A stretch of 64,000 bases of DNA, from NCBI RefSeq assembly GCF_019649015.1, contig NZ_BLPI01000001.1, positions 1,525,001 through 1,589,000 on the forward strand, read 5' to 3'. Both the position numbers and the translations under genes were made by a program. This document shows positions 36,285 to 46,625 of this stretch, in pieces (the stretch's first letter is position 1; each line of letters begins with the position of its first letter). The notes beneath the pieces are model-generated. The model ran no database searches. It worked only from the letters and a program-made list of their open reading frames with translations, and had not been told where the DNA came from. This DNA is from Agarivorans litoreus. Its GTDB lineage: Bacteria > Pseudomonadota > Gammaproteobacteria > Enterobacterales > Celerinatantimonadaceae.

Positions 36285-39200
36285 ATGAATTTATCGATTT
36301 TCTGTCGCACTTTCGCAATGGCACTGCTATTAATTTCTGCAGTGGCTCAAGCCAATGCGGGCGGAGAGTCTCACCTAAAAGGCTTAATTAACTCCCTCGA
36401 TATCCAGCCAAATAACTTAAACACCCAACAGCAGCAGCTCATATACGAAGAATCTTTGGCGCTGTTAAAAGAAGGCAACAACTATCGCGAAAAAGCCAAA
36501 TACTATCGTGATATCATCAATAACTTCTCTCGCTTGCGTAAAGATCAACAAGAAAAACTCAATCAATACCAAGCTCCAACTATCGAGAGCCTAACAGAGC
36601 TAAATTCAAACCAACTAAATGAACAACTCTCTGTATGGCAAGCTCGACTCAGCAATACAAACACCAACATCGATGAGTTAAAGCAACGCCAATACCGCAT
36701 TGATTTAGACGTAAGCGAACACCATCAGCGCAGCGGTCCACTGCGTGAGCAACTAAACTCGGTGCGTGCCAAGCTAGCGCAACTTGAATTTGGTGTGCTC
36801 AATGAAGTTGAAGAAGCCGAGCGAGTTCGCGCCCAAGTCAATGAAGCCAGCTTAACCGCTCAATTGGCGATGCTAGAGCTAGCGGCGCAGAGTGCTAACC
36901 ACCGTAACGAATTACTACAGCTAGAATTAAGCTTGCTGCAACGCACACAGTTGGCAGAAAAACGTATTCTAGAAAATATCAAGCATCGTTTATCAATAGA
37001 ACACCGTGTCGAAGCGCAACGCTTGTCAGATCAGCTAGAGTTTTCCGCTCCAGAATTACTCGACAACCCAATAGTGAAAGAATTGGTCGAGCAAAATCAA
37101 TTTCTACAAACCGAACTATCTGAACTGTTCGAGCAAAGTGAAGAAATTGCCGACTTACAGCAGCAGGTAAATGACGAGCTTGAGCACATCAAACTCACCT
37201 TTGCTAATTTTAAAGAACAAGTGTCTTGGTTAAAAGTCACACGCTCATACGGAGAGTACCTTCGAGAACAAATTACGAGTTTGCCAAAACCCAAAACCGT
37301 TGCCCCCATAGAGCAGAAAATTATTGAAGTGCGGATCAGCAAACACCGTCATCAAAACCTGCTTTATACCCAACGTAATCAAACCAAACAAAAAACTCAG
37401 CGAGAGTTCACCGCCAGTTTAAATCAAGAACAAGCCAAAATATTTAACAAGCATTTAAAGCTTAACCAGCAACTTTCAGAGAAATACTTATTGGAGCTAG
37501 ACGCTAGACTGTTCGAGTTAGCTCGCCTCAAGCTGGATTACTCAAAGCTAAATAGTCAACTTAACACCATTAACAAAGAAGCTAACCAAGAGTTATTTTG
37601 GACCGCCGATGTGAAAGCCATCGACTTTAGCTTTTTTAGTGATATACGCCATTCTTTGATATGGCTATTTAACACCCAACAGTTAGATCAACTTACCAGC
37701 GCAATTGCTAATATGTCAGGATTCTGGCTATTCTGGCTATTTTTAGTCGCGGCAAGTGTTGCTTATGTTTACTACTTGAAAAAGCATTGGCTAAAAGGTT
37801 ACTTGCAACGTATCGATTCAAAAACCGGCAACATTACCCGTGATAAATTTAGTTATACTTTGGCCAATTTAGTACTTAGCGCTGCATTTGCTACACCTTT
37901 AGCGCTATTTATCGGTAGTGCTGGTTATGCTTTGATTTACGAGTGGGAATACCCTTTTGCGCGTGATGTTGGTAGCGCACTGGTTAGCGTGGCTATGGTA
38001 TTGTGGCTATTCCATTTGTTACAGCAATTCTGCCAAAAAAATGGACTACTAAACACCCATTTTAAGTGGCCGCTAGTAAATGTAGAACAAGCAATCATAC
38101 TAATTCGACGTATTGTTTACATCACTTTACCTTTACTATTTCTTCTAAAACTCTGTATTTTACAAACCAGTCAGCCTGCCTACAGTGGTTTAGCGCGTTT
38201 AGCTTTTATTGTATTGTTGCTATGGGTAGCTTACGGCTTTCACAACATTTATCGTATCGAGCTACCAGTTAACTACCACATAGACATTTTTAAAGCACCT
38301 CAGTTAGCCCGAAAGCTCATTTGGGGAGCAGCAATTAGCATCCCATTAATGGCAGCACTCGCCTCTGCAGCGGGCTTTTTTGCCACCGCATTTACCGTTT
38401 ATTGGCAAGTGGTACTTAGTTTTATCATTGCCGCACTATTCCTACTGGGTTATTTACTGATTCATCGGTGGATGTTGTTACAACGCCGTCGAATAGCCTT
38501 CGACCGCGCCAAAGTGCGCCGTGCTGAAATGATAGCTCAACGTCAATCAGAAGAGGACGACCCTTCTAGTTCGAGTGAAGGAGTGATTGACGCCATTGAA
38601 GAGCCCGTGATCGACTTAGATACCATTAGCGCTCAATCTTTAGGTTTATTGCGAGCAGCACTAGTATTATCTTTAGTGTTAGTTTTATTGTTTATTTGGT
38701 CAGAAATGACCAGCGCGTTCTCATTCCTAGACAACGTTACATTATGGGAAAGCAGTTCTAGCCGTGCTGGCGTAGCTACAGTTGATGCCATTACGCTACG
38801 CTCCCTGGGATCAGCACTGTTGGTCATCTTTTTTGCGGTAGTACTTGTTCGTAATTTACCCGGCTTGTTGGAGCTAATGGTATTACAGCATTTGTCGCTA
38901 AACCCAGGCACTGGTTTTGCCATCACCACGATGATCAATTACATGGTAATACTGTTTAGTATTTTTAGTGGCTTTGGTTTATTGGGCATCGAGTGGTCAA
39001 AACTTCAGTGGTTAGTAGCTGCACTCACCGTAGGTTTAGGTTTTGGTCTGCAAGAGATTTTTGCTAACTTTATTTCCGGCTTAATTATTCTGTTTGAAAA
39101 ACCGATTCGAATCGGCGATACCGTGACTATTCGCGAGCTCACCGGCACAATTTCTAACATCGAAACCCGCGCAACTACTATTGTAGACTGGGACCGTAAA

Positions 39201-39563
39201 GAAATAATCGTACCTAATAAAGCCTTTATTACTGAACAGTTTATTAACTGGTCGCTCACCGATCCCATCACCCGAGTGGTGCTAATGGTGCAAGTTAAAC
39301 AAAATTCAGATAACCAATTAGTTCACAAACTACTACAAGAAGCCGTAGATGCAAACAGCTTGGTACTAGCCAATCCAGCACCAGAAATCTATTTTACCGA
39401 ATACACTAATAACGGCATGAAATTTGAAATGCGTATCCATGTAAGTGAAATGCGCTACCGCTTACCAATGACCCATGAACTGTACACTTTGATCAACGAC
39501 AAGTTTAAGGCGAATAACATAGAGATTGCCTACCCACAATTAGATATATCTCTCAATACCTAA
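36285..39563 (+). CDS. mscM: large mechanosensitive channel of the MscM/MscK type
   Basis: A 1092-residue MscS-superfamily channel that opens under membrane tension on hypo-osmotic shock. Order: signal peptide (AMALLLISAVAQANA), a long periplasmic coiled-coil region to about residue 450, a block of membrane helices from about 475, and the C-terminal MscS core with pore helix and GLGFGLQEIFANFISGLIIL followed by the beta domain FEKPIRIGDTVTI. Position after psd and length (E. coli MscM 1107) favour MscM (YjeP) over MscK. An acidic linker (EEDDPSSSSEGVID) joins the helix block to the core. Confidence 0.9.
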   Translation: MNLSIFCRTFAMALLLISAVAQANAGGESHLKGLINSLDIQPNNLNTQQQQLIYEESLALLKEGNNYREKAKYYRDIINNFSRLRKDQQEKLNQYQAPTIESLTELNSNQLNEQLSVWQARLSNTNTNIDELKQRQYRIDLDVSEHHQRSGPLREQLNSVRAKLAQLEFGVLNEVEEAERVRAQVNEASLTAQLAMLELAAQSANHRNELLQLELSLLQRTQLAEKRILENIKHRLSIEHRVEAQRLSDQLEFSAPELLDNPIVKELVEQNQFLQTELSELFEQSEEIADLQQQVNDELEHIKLTFANFKEQVSWLKVTRSYGEYLREQITSLPKPKTVAPIEQKIIEVRISKHRHQNLLYTQRNQTKQKTQREFTASLNQEQAKIFNKHLKLNQQLSEKYLLELDARLFELARLKLDYSKLNSQLNTINKEANQELFWTADVKAIDFSFFSDIRHSLIWLFNTQQLDQLTSAIANMSGFWLFWLFLVAASVAYVYYLKKHWLKGYLQRIDSKTGNITRDKFSYTLANLVLSAAFATPLALFIGSAGYALIYEWEYPFARDVGSALVSVAMVLWLFHLLQQFCQKNGLLNTHFKWPLVNVEQAIILIRRIVYITLPLLFLLKLCILQTSQPAYSGLARLAFIVLLLWVAYGFHNIYRIELPVNYHIDIFKAPQLARKLIWGAAISIPLMAALASAAGFFATAFTVYWQVVLSFIIAALFLLGYLLIHRWMLLQRRRIAFDRAKVRRAEMIAQRQSEEDDPSSSSEGVIDAIEEPVIDLDTISAQSLGLLRAALVLSLVLVLLFIWSEMTSAFSFLDNVTLWESSSSRAGVATVDAITLRSLGSALLVIFFAVVLVRNLPGLLELMVLQHLSLNPGTGFAITTMINYMVILFSIFSGFGLLGIEWSKLQWLVAALTVGLGFGLQEIFANFISGLIILFEKPIRIGDTVTIRELTGTISNIETRATTIVDWDRKEIIVPNKAFITEQFINWSLTDPITRVVLMVQVKQNSDNQLVHKLLQEAVDANSLVLANPAPEIYFTEYTNNGMKFEMRIHVSEMRYRLPMTHELYTLINDKFKANNIEIAYPQLDISLNT

Positions 39564-39631
39564 GTATGATTTTGCTATCTTAAGGCTATAAAAAACCACT
39601 ATTTCAATTAATTAGCCTAGAGACCTCGATC

Positions 39632-41035
39632 ATGGCCTTGCAAAAACATTTCAAGCTTCTGGTTTGTTTTATTGTTCCCCTGTTAATATTGGCACTCCCC
39701 ACTAGCTTAATTCCTCTACCAGAATTAACCGTGGTGCAACACCGTATTATTGCCATTTTTGTTTTGGCGGCATTGTTATGGATTTTTGAACCCGTGCCAG
39801 TATTTGCCACCTCCTTGTTAATTATCACTCTAGAACTGGTTTTTATCTCCAATCAAGGGATAAGTGCTCTCATGACGGATAGTGGTGCGGCGCCAATGGG
39901 CGAGTTAATCCCTTATACCAGTATTTTTAACGCCTTTTCTTCGCCAATTATTATTCTATTTATGGGTGGGTTTGCTCTGGCTATTGGCGCCTCTAAGTTT
40001 GAGCTAGACAACAACTTAGCCCGCGTACTCCTTAGGCCATTTGGCAAGCGCATTCCAATGATCATGCTCGGCATTATGCTAATTACTGCCGTGTTCAGTA
40101 TGTTTATGAGTAACACCGCCACCACAGTAATGATGCTAGCCATAGTTGGCCCGTTAATCGCTGCAGCTCCACGTAACGATTTAGGGATGAAAGGGCTTAT
40201 TTTAGCCATTCCTGTTGCTGCCAATACTGGCGGAATAGGCACCCCGATTGGGACGCCACCAAATGCCATTGCCCTTCAATATATTCCCGAAGGGCAAATC
40301 ACCTTTGCGTCTTGGATGGCCTTTGGCATTCCCTTTGTTATCATTCAGCTGGCCATTGCATGGTTTTTATTGTGCAAGCTCTACCCCTCAAAAACCGGTG
40401 TATTAGAACTAAATTTGAAAGGTCATTTTCAACAAAGCACTCGCGCTTACATTGTGTATGCCACTTTTGCGCTCACCATCTTACTGTGGCTAAGCACCGC
40501 CTGGCACGGCATGAACAGTTACGTAGTGGCTATTATTCCTTTAGCGGTGTTTACCTTAACCGGAGTCATTGGCAAAGACGATCTCAAGCTATTTAACTGG
40601 GATGTACTATGGTTAGTGGCCGGTGGTATCGCCATGGGCATGGCATTAGAAAAAAGTGGCTTAGCCGCCAAAATAGCTACATCTATCGATTTTGCTAGCC
40701 TGCCCACGTTAGCGGTCATTGTGGTGCTATCGATTATTTGTGTGGTGATGGCGAACTTTATGTCGAACACTGCCACCGCCAACTTAATTATGCCCATTGC
40801 GGCGGCAGTTGCCACCAGCTTGCATGGTTTGGATGGTGACGGCGGCATCACTACTCTGCTGATTATTGTTGCCCTGTCGGCTTCCTTAGGCATGATGTTA
40901 CCCGTTAGCACCCCGCCCAACGCCTTGGCTTACTCAACCGGCTTTATCGAAACCAAAGACTTAATAAAAGTAGGCGGGATTATTGGCTGCACCGGCTTGG
41001 CACTGCTGTATATCGCGATGATGGTGATCCTATAA
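39632..41035 (+). CDS. DASS (SLC13)-family sodium/anion symporter
   Basis: A 467-residue membrane protein with about eleven helices. Both Ser-Asn-Thr signature motifs of the divalent anion:sodium symporters are present: MSNTATTVMML in the first half and MSNTATANLIMP in the second, with GIGTPIGTPPN and MLPVSTPPNALAY as the paired substrate loops. Relatives import succinate, malate or related dicarboxylates; the exact substrate is not evident. Placement beside frdABCD makes a C4-dicarboxylate plausible. Confidence 0.88.
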   Translation: MALQKHFKLLVCFIVPLLILALPTSLIPLPELTVVQHRIIAIFVLAALLWIFEPVPVFATSLLIITLELVFISNQGISALMTDSGAAPMGELIPYTSIFNAFSSPIIILFMGGFALAIGASKFELDNNLARVLLRPFGKRIPMIMLGIMLITAVFSMFMSNTATTVMMLAIVGPLIAAAPRNDLGMKGLILAIPVAANTGGIGTPIGTPPNAIALQYIPEGQITFASWMAFGIPFVIIQLAIAWFLLCKLYPSKTGVLELNLKGHFQQSTRAYIVYATFALTILLWLSTAWHGMNSYVVAIIPLAVFTLTGVIGKDDLKLFNWDVLWLVAGGIAMGMALEKSGLAAKIATSIDFASLPTLAVIVVLSIICVVMANFMSNTATANLIMPIAAAVATSLHGLDGDGGITTLLIIVALSASLGMMLPVSTPPNALAYSTGFIETKDLIKVGGIIGCTGLALLYIAMMVIL

Positions 41036-41074
41036 AACCAAAAACAAATGGGAGCGCAACTCCCGTTTGTTTAT

Positions 41075-42049
41075 TTACGCTCTGTCTACGCTAAAACTTT
41101 GCACCGCTTGAATGTTAGGTGTGCCTAACGCCAACATCAACAGGCGGTCGATGCCTAGAGCAACGCCTGCACAAGCGGGGAGGCCTGCCGCTAAAGCAGC
41201 TAAAAAATGCTGATCCACTTGCGCAGCAGCCAAGCCCATATTTTCCCGAACCTGCTGGTCTTTAGCAAAACGCGCAGCTTGCTCCTTAGCGTCGGTGAGT
41301 TCATGAAAGCCATTGGCTAACTCTACGCCTTTAAAATATAACTCAAAGCGTTCTGCCACTTGCGGATCTTTTGCTGAAATTTTAGCTAGTGCGGCTTGTG
41401 ATGCTGGAAAGTGATAAACAAAACAAGGGCGCAACTGGCCAATTTTAGGCTCAACGCCCAAGCTAAATAACAGCTGTAAAATAGTGTCTCGATCAGGCTC
41501 ATTCGCCACCAAGTCTTCAACTGATAGGCGTTTAGCTACTGCAACAAACTCAGCGTGGCTAGCATTAAGAGGATTGATGCCAAGGTGTCGCTCAAAGGCT
41601 TCAACATAGCTTAAACGCTCTGCCTTATCACAAGCCAATACCTCGGTGATTAACTCATCCATTTCATCCATTAAGGCAAAATGGTCAAAGCCAATACGGT
41701 ACCACTCCAACATAGTGAACTCTGGGTTATGAACACGCCCAGCCTCTTCATTACGAAAAGCCTTAGCCAGCTGATAAATGCAGCCACTACCAGCAGCTAA
41801 CAAACGCTTCATGTGAAACTCGGGCGAGGTTTGTAAATACAAAGGCATGGTTTTGGGTGCTGCTGGCCCCGACAAGGTTGTACTAAAGCTATGCAAGTGT
41901 ACGTCACTCACGCAGGCTTGGCTTAAACAAGGTGTGTCGACTTCCATCACCTCACGTTTGGCAAAAAAACATCTGATTTTGTTAATGATTTTTGCTCTTT
42001 GCTGAAGTGATTGAATACTTGCAGAGGGTTGCCAAAGTGTTTCAGACAT
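41075..42049 (-). CDS. epmA: elongation factor P--(R)-beta-lysine ligase EpmA
   Basis: EpmA, a paralogue of class II lysyl-tRNA synthetase lacking the anticodon-binding domain, attaches (R)-beta-lysine to EF-P. Of 324 residues, [41 protein letters not shown] (motif 2) and [15 protein letters not shown] (motif 3) are characteristic. I start at the ATG at 42049; the earlier ATG at 42067 has no ribosome binding site, while AGGA lies ten bases before 42049. It is divergent from frdA, as in E. coli; efp and epmB lie about 5 kb away. Confidence 0.95.
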   Translation of the reverse strand: MSETLWQPSASIQSLQQRAKIINKIRCFFAKREVMEVDTPCLSQACVSDVHLHSFSTTLSGPAAPKTMPLYLQTSPEFHMKRLLAAGSGCIYQLAKAFRNEEAGRVHNPEFTMLEWYRIGFDHFALMDEMDELITEVLACDKAERLSYVEAFERHLGINPLNASHAEFVAVAKRLSVEDLVANEPDRDTILQLLFSLGVEPKIGQLRPCFVYHFPASQAALAKISAKDPQVAERFELYFKGVELANGFHELTDAKEQAARFAKDQQVRENMGLAAAQVDQHFLAALAAGLPACAGVALGIDRLLMLALGTPNIQAVQSFSVDRA

Positions 42050-42174
42050 GCAAATTTTTTCCTGCATTGAGTTAGAAATTGTCGCGGGGTTTTATACCAC
42101 TTTGCTAACAAAAGCGGGAGTTATATCTCAAAAGCTAAATTATCTCAGCAGCTTGCACAAAGTAGCGTCAATAT

Positions 42175-42188
42175 TTGATTTTAGTCAA
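42175..42188 (+). promoter_or_regulatory. FNR-like box upstream of frdABCD
   Basis: TTGAT-TTTA-GTCAA matches the FNR consensus TTGAT-N4-ATCAA at nine of ten defined positions. It lies about 60-70 bp before the frdA start codon, in the epmA-frdA divergent gap, fitting anaerobic induction of fumarate reductase. Direct evidence is the sequence only. Confidence 0.7.
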
Positions 42189-42246
42189 GCATCAAAAAGT
42201 TAATACCCGCACAATCATTGTAGGCTTATTTCGTATGGAGAAAAGC

Positions 42247-44040
42247 GTGGAACTAATCAAAACTGATGTCGCCATTGTTGGCGCTGGGGGCGCAGGTTTA
42301 CGCGCCGCCATTGAAGTTGCAGAACAACACCCCGAGTTAGAAGTAGCATTAATTTCAAAAGTATATCCAATGCGCAGCCACACCGTTGCCGCAGAGGGTG
42401 GTGCTGCAGGTGTAGCTCAAGATCACGATAGCTTTGATAACCACTTTAACGACACCGTATCGGGTGGAGATTGGTTGTGTGAACAAGACGTGGTGGACTT
42501 TTTTGTTGAGCGCGCGCCCAAAGAACTTACTCAACTAGAACACTGGGGCTGCCCTTGGTCACGTCGTCCCGATGGCAGTGTAAACGTACGCCGTTTTGGC
42601 GGCATGAAAATCGAGCGAACTTGGTTTGCTGCCGATAAAAGTGGCTTCCACATTCTTCATACCTTGTTTCAAACTTCAACCAAGTACCCCAGCATTAAGC
42701 GCTACGACGAGCATTTTGTGCTCGACCTAGTCGTAGAAGACGGCCAAGTAAAAGGGGTTATCGCTTTAGATATCGCTGAAGGCGTAGCCAAGCTTATTCA
42801 AGCTAAGTCAGTGATTATTGCCACTGGCGGTGCAGGTCGCGTTTATCGCTTTAATACCAACGGCGGCATTGTGACTGGCGACGGTATGGCCTTGGCTTAT
42901 CGTCATGGCGTAGCACTGCGTGATATGGAGTTTGTCCAATATCACCCTACTGGTTTACCCGGCTCAGGCATTTTAATGACCGAGGGCTGTCGTGGTGAAG
43001 GCGGCATTCTTACCAACAAAGATGGCTACCGTTACTTGCAAGACTACGGCCTAGGGCCAGAAACGCCAGTTGGCGAACCTAAAAACAAATACATGGAGCT
43101 AGGGCCTCGAGACCGTTTAAGCCAGTGCTTTTGGCAAGAAGCGCAACTTGGTCGCACCATTGAAGGGCCAAATGGCGACTACGTAAATCTCGACCTTACC
43201 CACTTAGGCGAAGACTACTTACTAGAACGCTTACCGTTTATTTGTGAATTGGCAAAAGCCTACATGGGCGTAGACCCAGTTAAAGAACCGATTCCAGTGC
43301 GGCCAACCGTGCACTACACCATGGGTGGCATTGAAACCGACGGCCGCTGCGCTACTTCACTAAAAGGCTTATATGCCGCGGGTGAATGTTCATCAGTTGG
43401 CTTGCATGGCGCCAACCGTTTAGGCTCTAACTCGCTGACCGAAATAACCGTATTTGGTCAAGTAGCGGGCGAATCGGCAGCACGCAATGCGATTGTGAGT
43501 GAGCATAGCGACAGTGCTTCATTGCTTGAGCAAGCAGAGCAAACTCTGGCTAAGTACCAAGCCTTAAAATCGAATCAAGGTGATGAAAAAACCTCAGATA
43601 TTCGCAACGAGTTAGGTCGTACCATGGAAGCTGGCGTGGGCATTTACCGCACCGCAGAAACCATGCAACAAACCATCGATAAAATTGCCGAGCTAAAACA
43701 GCGCTACAAAAACATTAAGTTGGTAGACGACAGCGAAGTGTTTAATACCGAATGGCTCTACGCTGTAGAACTTGGTTACTTATTAGACGTAGCCGAAGCG
43801 ATGGCGGTCTCGGCGATTAACCGCAAAGAGAGCCGCGGCTCGCACCAGCGTATTGATGGTTATGAGCAGCGTGATGATGTGAATTTCCTTAAACACACTT
43901 TAGCTAATTACCGCCCTGACAGTGCACCAGAGATTAGCTACAGCGATGTGAAGATCACCAAATCTCAACCTGCCGAACGTGTTTACGGCGCAGCCGCCGA
44001 TGCCCAAGAAGCAGCCAAAAAACAAGCGGAGGCAAATTAA
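42247..44040 (+). CDS. frdA: fumarate reductase flavoprotein subunit FrdA
   Basis: Catalytic subunit of menaquinol:fumarate reductase, carrying covalent FAD. Residues visible: [15 protein letters not shown] (dinucleotide fold), [11 protein letters not shown] with the FAD-linking His, [23 protein letters not shown] with the catalytic Arg region, and [14 protein letters not shown] choose GTG at 42247, preceded by GGAGAAAAGC, giving 597 residues; ATG at 42235 is an alternative that adds four. Close similarity and four-gene order identify FrdA rather than SdhA. Likely FNR-controlled. Confidence 0.96.
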   Translation: MELIKTDVAIVGAGGAGLRAAIEVAEQHPELEVALISKVYPMRSHTVAAEGGAAGVAQDHDSFDNHFNDTVSGGDWLCEQDVVDFFVERAPKELTQLEHWGCPWSRRPDGSVNVRRFGGMKIERTWFAADKSGFHILHTLFQTSTKYPSIKRYDEHFVLDLVVEDGQVKGVIALDIAEGVAKLIQAKSVIIATGGAGRVYRFNTNGGIVTGDGMALAYRHGVALRDMEFVQYHPTGLPGSGILMTEGCRGEGGILTNKDGYRYLQDYGLGPETPVGEPKNKYMELGPRDRLSQCFWQEAQLGRTIEGPNGDYVNLDLTHLGEDYLLERLPFICELAKAYMGVDPVKEPIPVRPTVHYTMGGIETDGRCATSLKGLYAAGECSSVGLHGANRLGSNSLTEITVFGQVAGESAARNAIVSEHSDSASLLEQAEQTLAKYQALKSNQGDEKTSDIRNELGRTMEAGVGIYRTAETMQQTIDKIAELKQRYKNIKLVDDSEVFNTEWLYAVELGYLLDVAEAMAVSAINRKESRGSHQRIDGYEQRDDVNFLKHTLANYRPDSAPEISYSDVKITKSQPAERVYGAAADAQEAAKKQAEAN

Positions 44041-44041
44041 C

Positions 44042-44776
44042 ATGGCCGAAACGATGAAAATCGATATTCTGCGCTACCGCCCAGAAAGCGACAACGAGCC
44101 GGTATGGCAAAGCTACGACGTTCCTTACACCCGCGAAATGTCGCTGCTAGAAGCCTTGGCTTACATTAAAGACGAACTTGACCCTACCCTTAGCTACCGC
44201 TGGTCTTGCCGCATGGCTATTTGTGGTAGCTGCGGCATGATGGTAGATGGCGTTCCTAAGTTAGGCTGTAAAACCTTCTTGCGTGATTACCCCAATGGCA
44301 TGAAGGTAGAGGCTCTAGCAAACTTTCCTATCGAACGTGATTTAGTGGTAGACATGAGCGACTTCATTGAGAAGTTAGAAGCCATAAAACCTTACATCAT
44401 CAACGATAAGCCACGCGCCTTAGAAGATGGCTGTCACACCCAGTCACCTAAGCAAATGGCGCAATATCGTCAATTTTCGATGTGCATTAACTGTGGCCTT
44501 TGTTACGCGGCATGTCCGCAATATGGCTTAGACAAATCTTTCACTGGACCTGCTGCACTCGCACTATTGCATCGCTACAACCAAGACAGCCGTGACGCTG
44601 GCAAGGCCGAGCGTATGAAAATAGTCAATGCTGAAGAAGGCGCATGGGGCTGTACCTTTGTTGGTTACTGCTCGAAGGTATGTCCGAAAGATGTAGACCC
44701 AGCAGCAGCGATTCAACTTGGTAAAGTAGATAGCGCCAAAGACTATGTAATAGCCATGTTCAAGCCAGGAGAGTAA
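44042..44776 (+). CDS. frdB: fumarate reductase iron-sulfur subunit FrdB
   Basis: The 244-residue electron-transfer subunit. The N-terminal ferredoxin-like domain has [21 protein letters not shown] for the [2Fe-2S] cluster; the C-terminal half has [14 protein letters not shown] and [13 protein letters not shown] for the [4Fe-4S] and [3Fe-4S] clusters. Translation starts at the ATG one base after the frdA stop. An open frame extends upstream but homology begins here. Confidence 0.97.
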   Translation: MAETMKIDILRYRPESDNEPVWQSYDVPYTREMSLLEALAYIKDELDPTLSYRWSCRMAICGSCGMMVDGVPKLGCKTFLRDYPNGMKVEALANFPIERDLVVDMSDFIEKLEAIKPYIINDKPRALEDGCHTQSPKQMAQYRQFSMCINCGLCYAACPQYGLDKSFTGPAALALLHRYNQDSRDAGKAERMKIVNAEEGAWGCTFVGYCSKVCPKDVDPAAAIQLGKVDSAKDYVIAMFKPGE

Positions 44777-44778
44777 GC

Positions 44779-45168
44779 ATGAGCAAACGTAAACCTTATG
44801 AAAGAAAAATGGGTGCAACGTGGTGGCTAAAAAACACGTTTCATACCAAATACATCATCCGTGAAGGCTCAAGCCTAGTGATTGCTATTTACAGCTTTGT
44901 ATTGCTGTTTGGGTTATTTCGTTTAAGCCAAGGGGCCGAGGCCTTTAACGGTTGGCTAGCTGCAATGAGCCAACCAGGCTGGGTAGTATTTCACATACTT
45001 AGCCTTGCCTGGACGCTTTACCACAGTATTACCTGGTTTAGCTTAGCCCCTAAAGCCGCCAACATTTGGCTAGGCCAAAAGCGCGTACCCGACAGCTGGA
45101 TAGTGAGTGGGATGTACGGCGCTTTGGCGGTGATTAGCTTAGCCGGCTTAATCTTGGTTTTGATTTAG
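44779..45168 (+). CDS. frdC: fumarate reductase membrane anchor FrdC
   Basis: A 129-residue membrane protein with three helices that, with FrdD, binds menaquinol and anchors FrdAB. The opening SKRKPYERKMGATWWLKNTF followed by FHTKYIIREGSSL resembles E. coli FrdC. The first helix (VIAIYSFVLLFGLFRL) and FHILSLAWTLYHSITWF with a conserved His follow. Two bases separate it from frdB. Confidence 0.95.
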   Translation: MSKRKPYERKMGATWWLKNTFHTKYIIREGSSLVIAIYSFVLLFGLFRLSQGAEAFNGWLAAMSQPGWVVFHILSLAWTLYHSITWFSLAPKAANIWLGQKRVPDSWIVSGMYGALAVISLAGLILVLI

Positions 45169-45177
45169 GAGACACCA

Positions 45178-45531
45178 ATGAAACGTTCTAATGAACCGGT
45201 ATTTTGGGGAATGTTTGGCGCGGGCGGCATGGTTGCAGCCTTGTTCACACCAATTGCTATTTTAATCACTGGCTTACTGGTGCCAATGGGCATTATTCCC
45301 GGCGAGCAATTCTCTTATGAGCGGCTGTTGGCCTTTTCTCAACATTGGTTAGGTGCCGCGGTAATTTGGGTAGTGATTAGCTTACCACTTTGGCTGTGCA
45401 TGCATCGCCTTTACCATACCCTACATGACTTCGGCATTCACGCTGGCAACTTAGTAAAAGCATTGTTCTATGGCGTAGCCTTCGCTGGCTCAATCGCCTG
45501 TGCAACATTGCTGTTACTGGGCTTAGTATAA
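45178..45531 (+). CDS. frdD: fumarate reductase membrane anchor FrdD
   Basis: A 117-residue, three-helix subunit and last gene of the frd operon. RSNEPVFWGMFGAGGMVAAL at the N-terminus and CMHRLYHTLHDFGIH, a conserved basic quinone-site stretch, match the family. It is followed by a strong hairpin. Confidence 0.95.
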   Translation: MKRSNEPVFWGMFGAGGMVAALFTPIAILITGLLVPMGIIPGEQFSYERLLAFSQHWLGAAVIWVVISLPLWLCMHRLYHTLHDFGIHAGNLVKALFYGVAFAGSIACATLLLLGLV

Positions 45532-45539
45532 ACAGCTAA

Positions 45540-45575
45540 AAACAAAGTGGGCTAAGTTAATTGCCCACTTTGTTT
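45540..45575 (+). terminator. terminator of frdABCD
   Basis: Thirteen-base perfect arms AAACAAAGTGGGC and GCCCACTTTGTTT enclose a ten-base loop, directly after frdD. The 3' arm ends T-rich. Confidence 0.8.
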
Positions 45576-45703
45576 CACCACTACATCATCCCTAACTGCT
45601 CGCAATTTATTATTGCTACCCGCTAAGTGCCTCGATAAAACATATTGCACTAATCAGCCCAAATACCAGACAAGATTAGTTTTTAACTTTAGTAAAAAAT
45701 AGG

Positions 45704-45853
45704 CTAGCAAAGTGTCCTTGGTAAATGCTCACCACCCAATAAATGCGAAATGTTCTCGCGTTTAAACCAACGGATAAGAATGTACTTTTCACCTAAATAG
45801 GAATGCACCACAGCAATTAAGATCAATATCAGTGACGCAACAGCAAGCAGCAT
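45704..45853 (-). CDS. very short membrane protein, probably a truncated remnant
   Basis: Start at 45853 is set by AAGGAG five bases upstream of the ATG. The 49-residue product has one helix (MLLAVASLILILIAVVHSYLG) and continues GEKYILIRWFKRENISHLLGG, then stops at LPRTLC. The VHSxLGE pattern recalls longer (roughly 130-residue) small membrane proteins of unknown function, in which the Arg-Thr-Leu region is followed by two more helices; these are absent here. I infer a C-terminal deletion, but a genuine short protein is possible given the strong ribosome binding site. Confidence 0.45.
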   Translation of the reverse strand: MLLAVASLILILIAVVHSYLGEKYILIRWFKRENISHLLGGEHLPRTLC

Positions 45854-45928
45854 ACCTACTCCTTGGATTCGGAATTTAAAAAACTTAGTACTTAATATAC
45901 CTTGCCAAAACATAGAACCGCTTAGCAC

Positions 45929-46181
45929 AGCTACTCAATGTTGTTAGATGAATTAAGAAAACTGACTACCTATAGGAACATCCAAGTTTAGCCATATTGG
46001 TAAAAAAAATAGATGTCGAGAAGAAATACGATATATCAGCTTCGACTGCGGATGCTGGAGGAGTTTAGCGTTTAGTTAAGCCTAGTAAAAGGGCAGCCAG
46101 TGCAACAATACACCCAGTTAAAAACCAATTATCACAGATAACACTTTTACTAGCTTAAATAGTAAATACGCTGAGTTGGGA
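45929..46181. other. AT-rich intergenic stretch
   Basis: No gene is evident. On the minus strand one frame would encode a hydrophobic peptide (WFLTGCIVALAALLLGLTKR) but a TAA lies just upstream and no start codon is available, so it is at most a remnant. Confidence 0.4.
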
Positions 46182-46400
46182 TCAGCCTACTTTAATATCT
46201 CGTTGGCAGTTACGTTTAAGTAAACGAATTTCTGATTCTAACTGCATCTCTCGCTGTTTAAGCATATCCAGTTCTGCTTCTTTACAAGCTAACTGCTCGA
46301 ACACACCGGTTGGGTAATCACCTGCATCTCTCGCAAAACTCAGTTTATGGGAGTAACGCTTACTTACATGCCCTACAGGTGCTTCTATCACTGCATCCAT
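46182..46400 (-). CDS. small hypothetical protein with C-terminal coiled coil
   Basis: A 72-residue protein I do not recognise. The first half (DAVIEAPVGHVSKRYSHKL) is mixed; residues 35-66 (EQLACKEAELDMLKQREM and on) form a likely coiled coil with heptad-like Leu spacing. AAAAGG lies about eight bases before the ATG. It stands alone between the frd region and efp, with about 180 bp upstream to the efp terminator. It could be a regulator-type small protein, but nothing specific supports that. Confidence 0.5.
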   Translation of the reverse strand: MDAVIEAPVGHVSKRYSHKLSFARDAGDYPTGVFEQLACKEAELDMLKQREMQLESEIRLLKRNCQRDIKVG

Positions 46401-46583
46401 ACTGATAACCTTTTTATCATTAAGTGGGTTGTTGATTAAGCATTGCAGACAAATCGCGATTGCGCAAAGTTTAAAATTGACTTAAATCAAAGCGATTAAC
46501 GAGGAAATTTTATTCAACTAGCAAACATATTTTTCATCTAAAAAGTTAGTTGATCAAACTAGATCTTACACAAAAAACGAAAT

Positions 46584-46605
46584 AAAAAAGGGAGCCGAAG
46601 CTCCC
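46584..46605 (-). terminator. intrinsic terminator of efp
   Basis: On the minus strand the stem GGGAGC/GCTCCC closes a TTCG tetraloop and is followed by six T. It lies about 20 bp after the efp stop. Confidence 0.92.
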
Positions 46606-46625
46606 TACTATTTTTTAAGTAGTGA

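Noticed and set aside
42175-42246. Earlier start for frdA at TTG 42175
   Set aside because: This codon lies inside the FNR-like box and the extra residues have no counterpart in FrdA proteins.
45958-46181. Hydrophobic frame on the minus strand that might be an entericidin-like peptide near efp
   Set aside because: No start codon, an in-frame stop just upstream and no lipobox or entericidin sequence.
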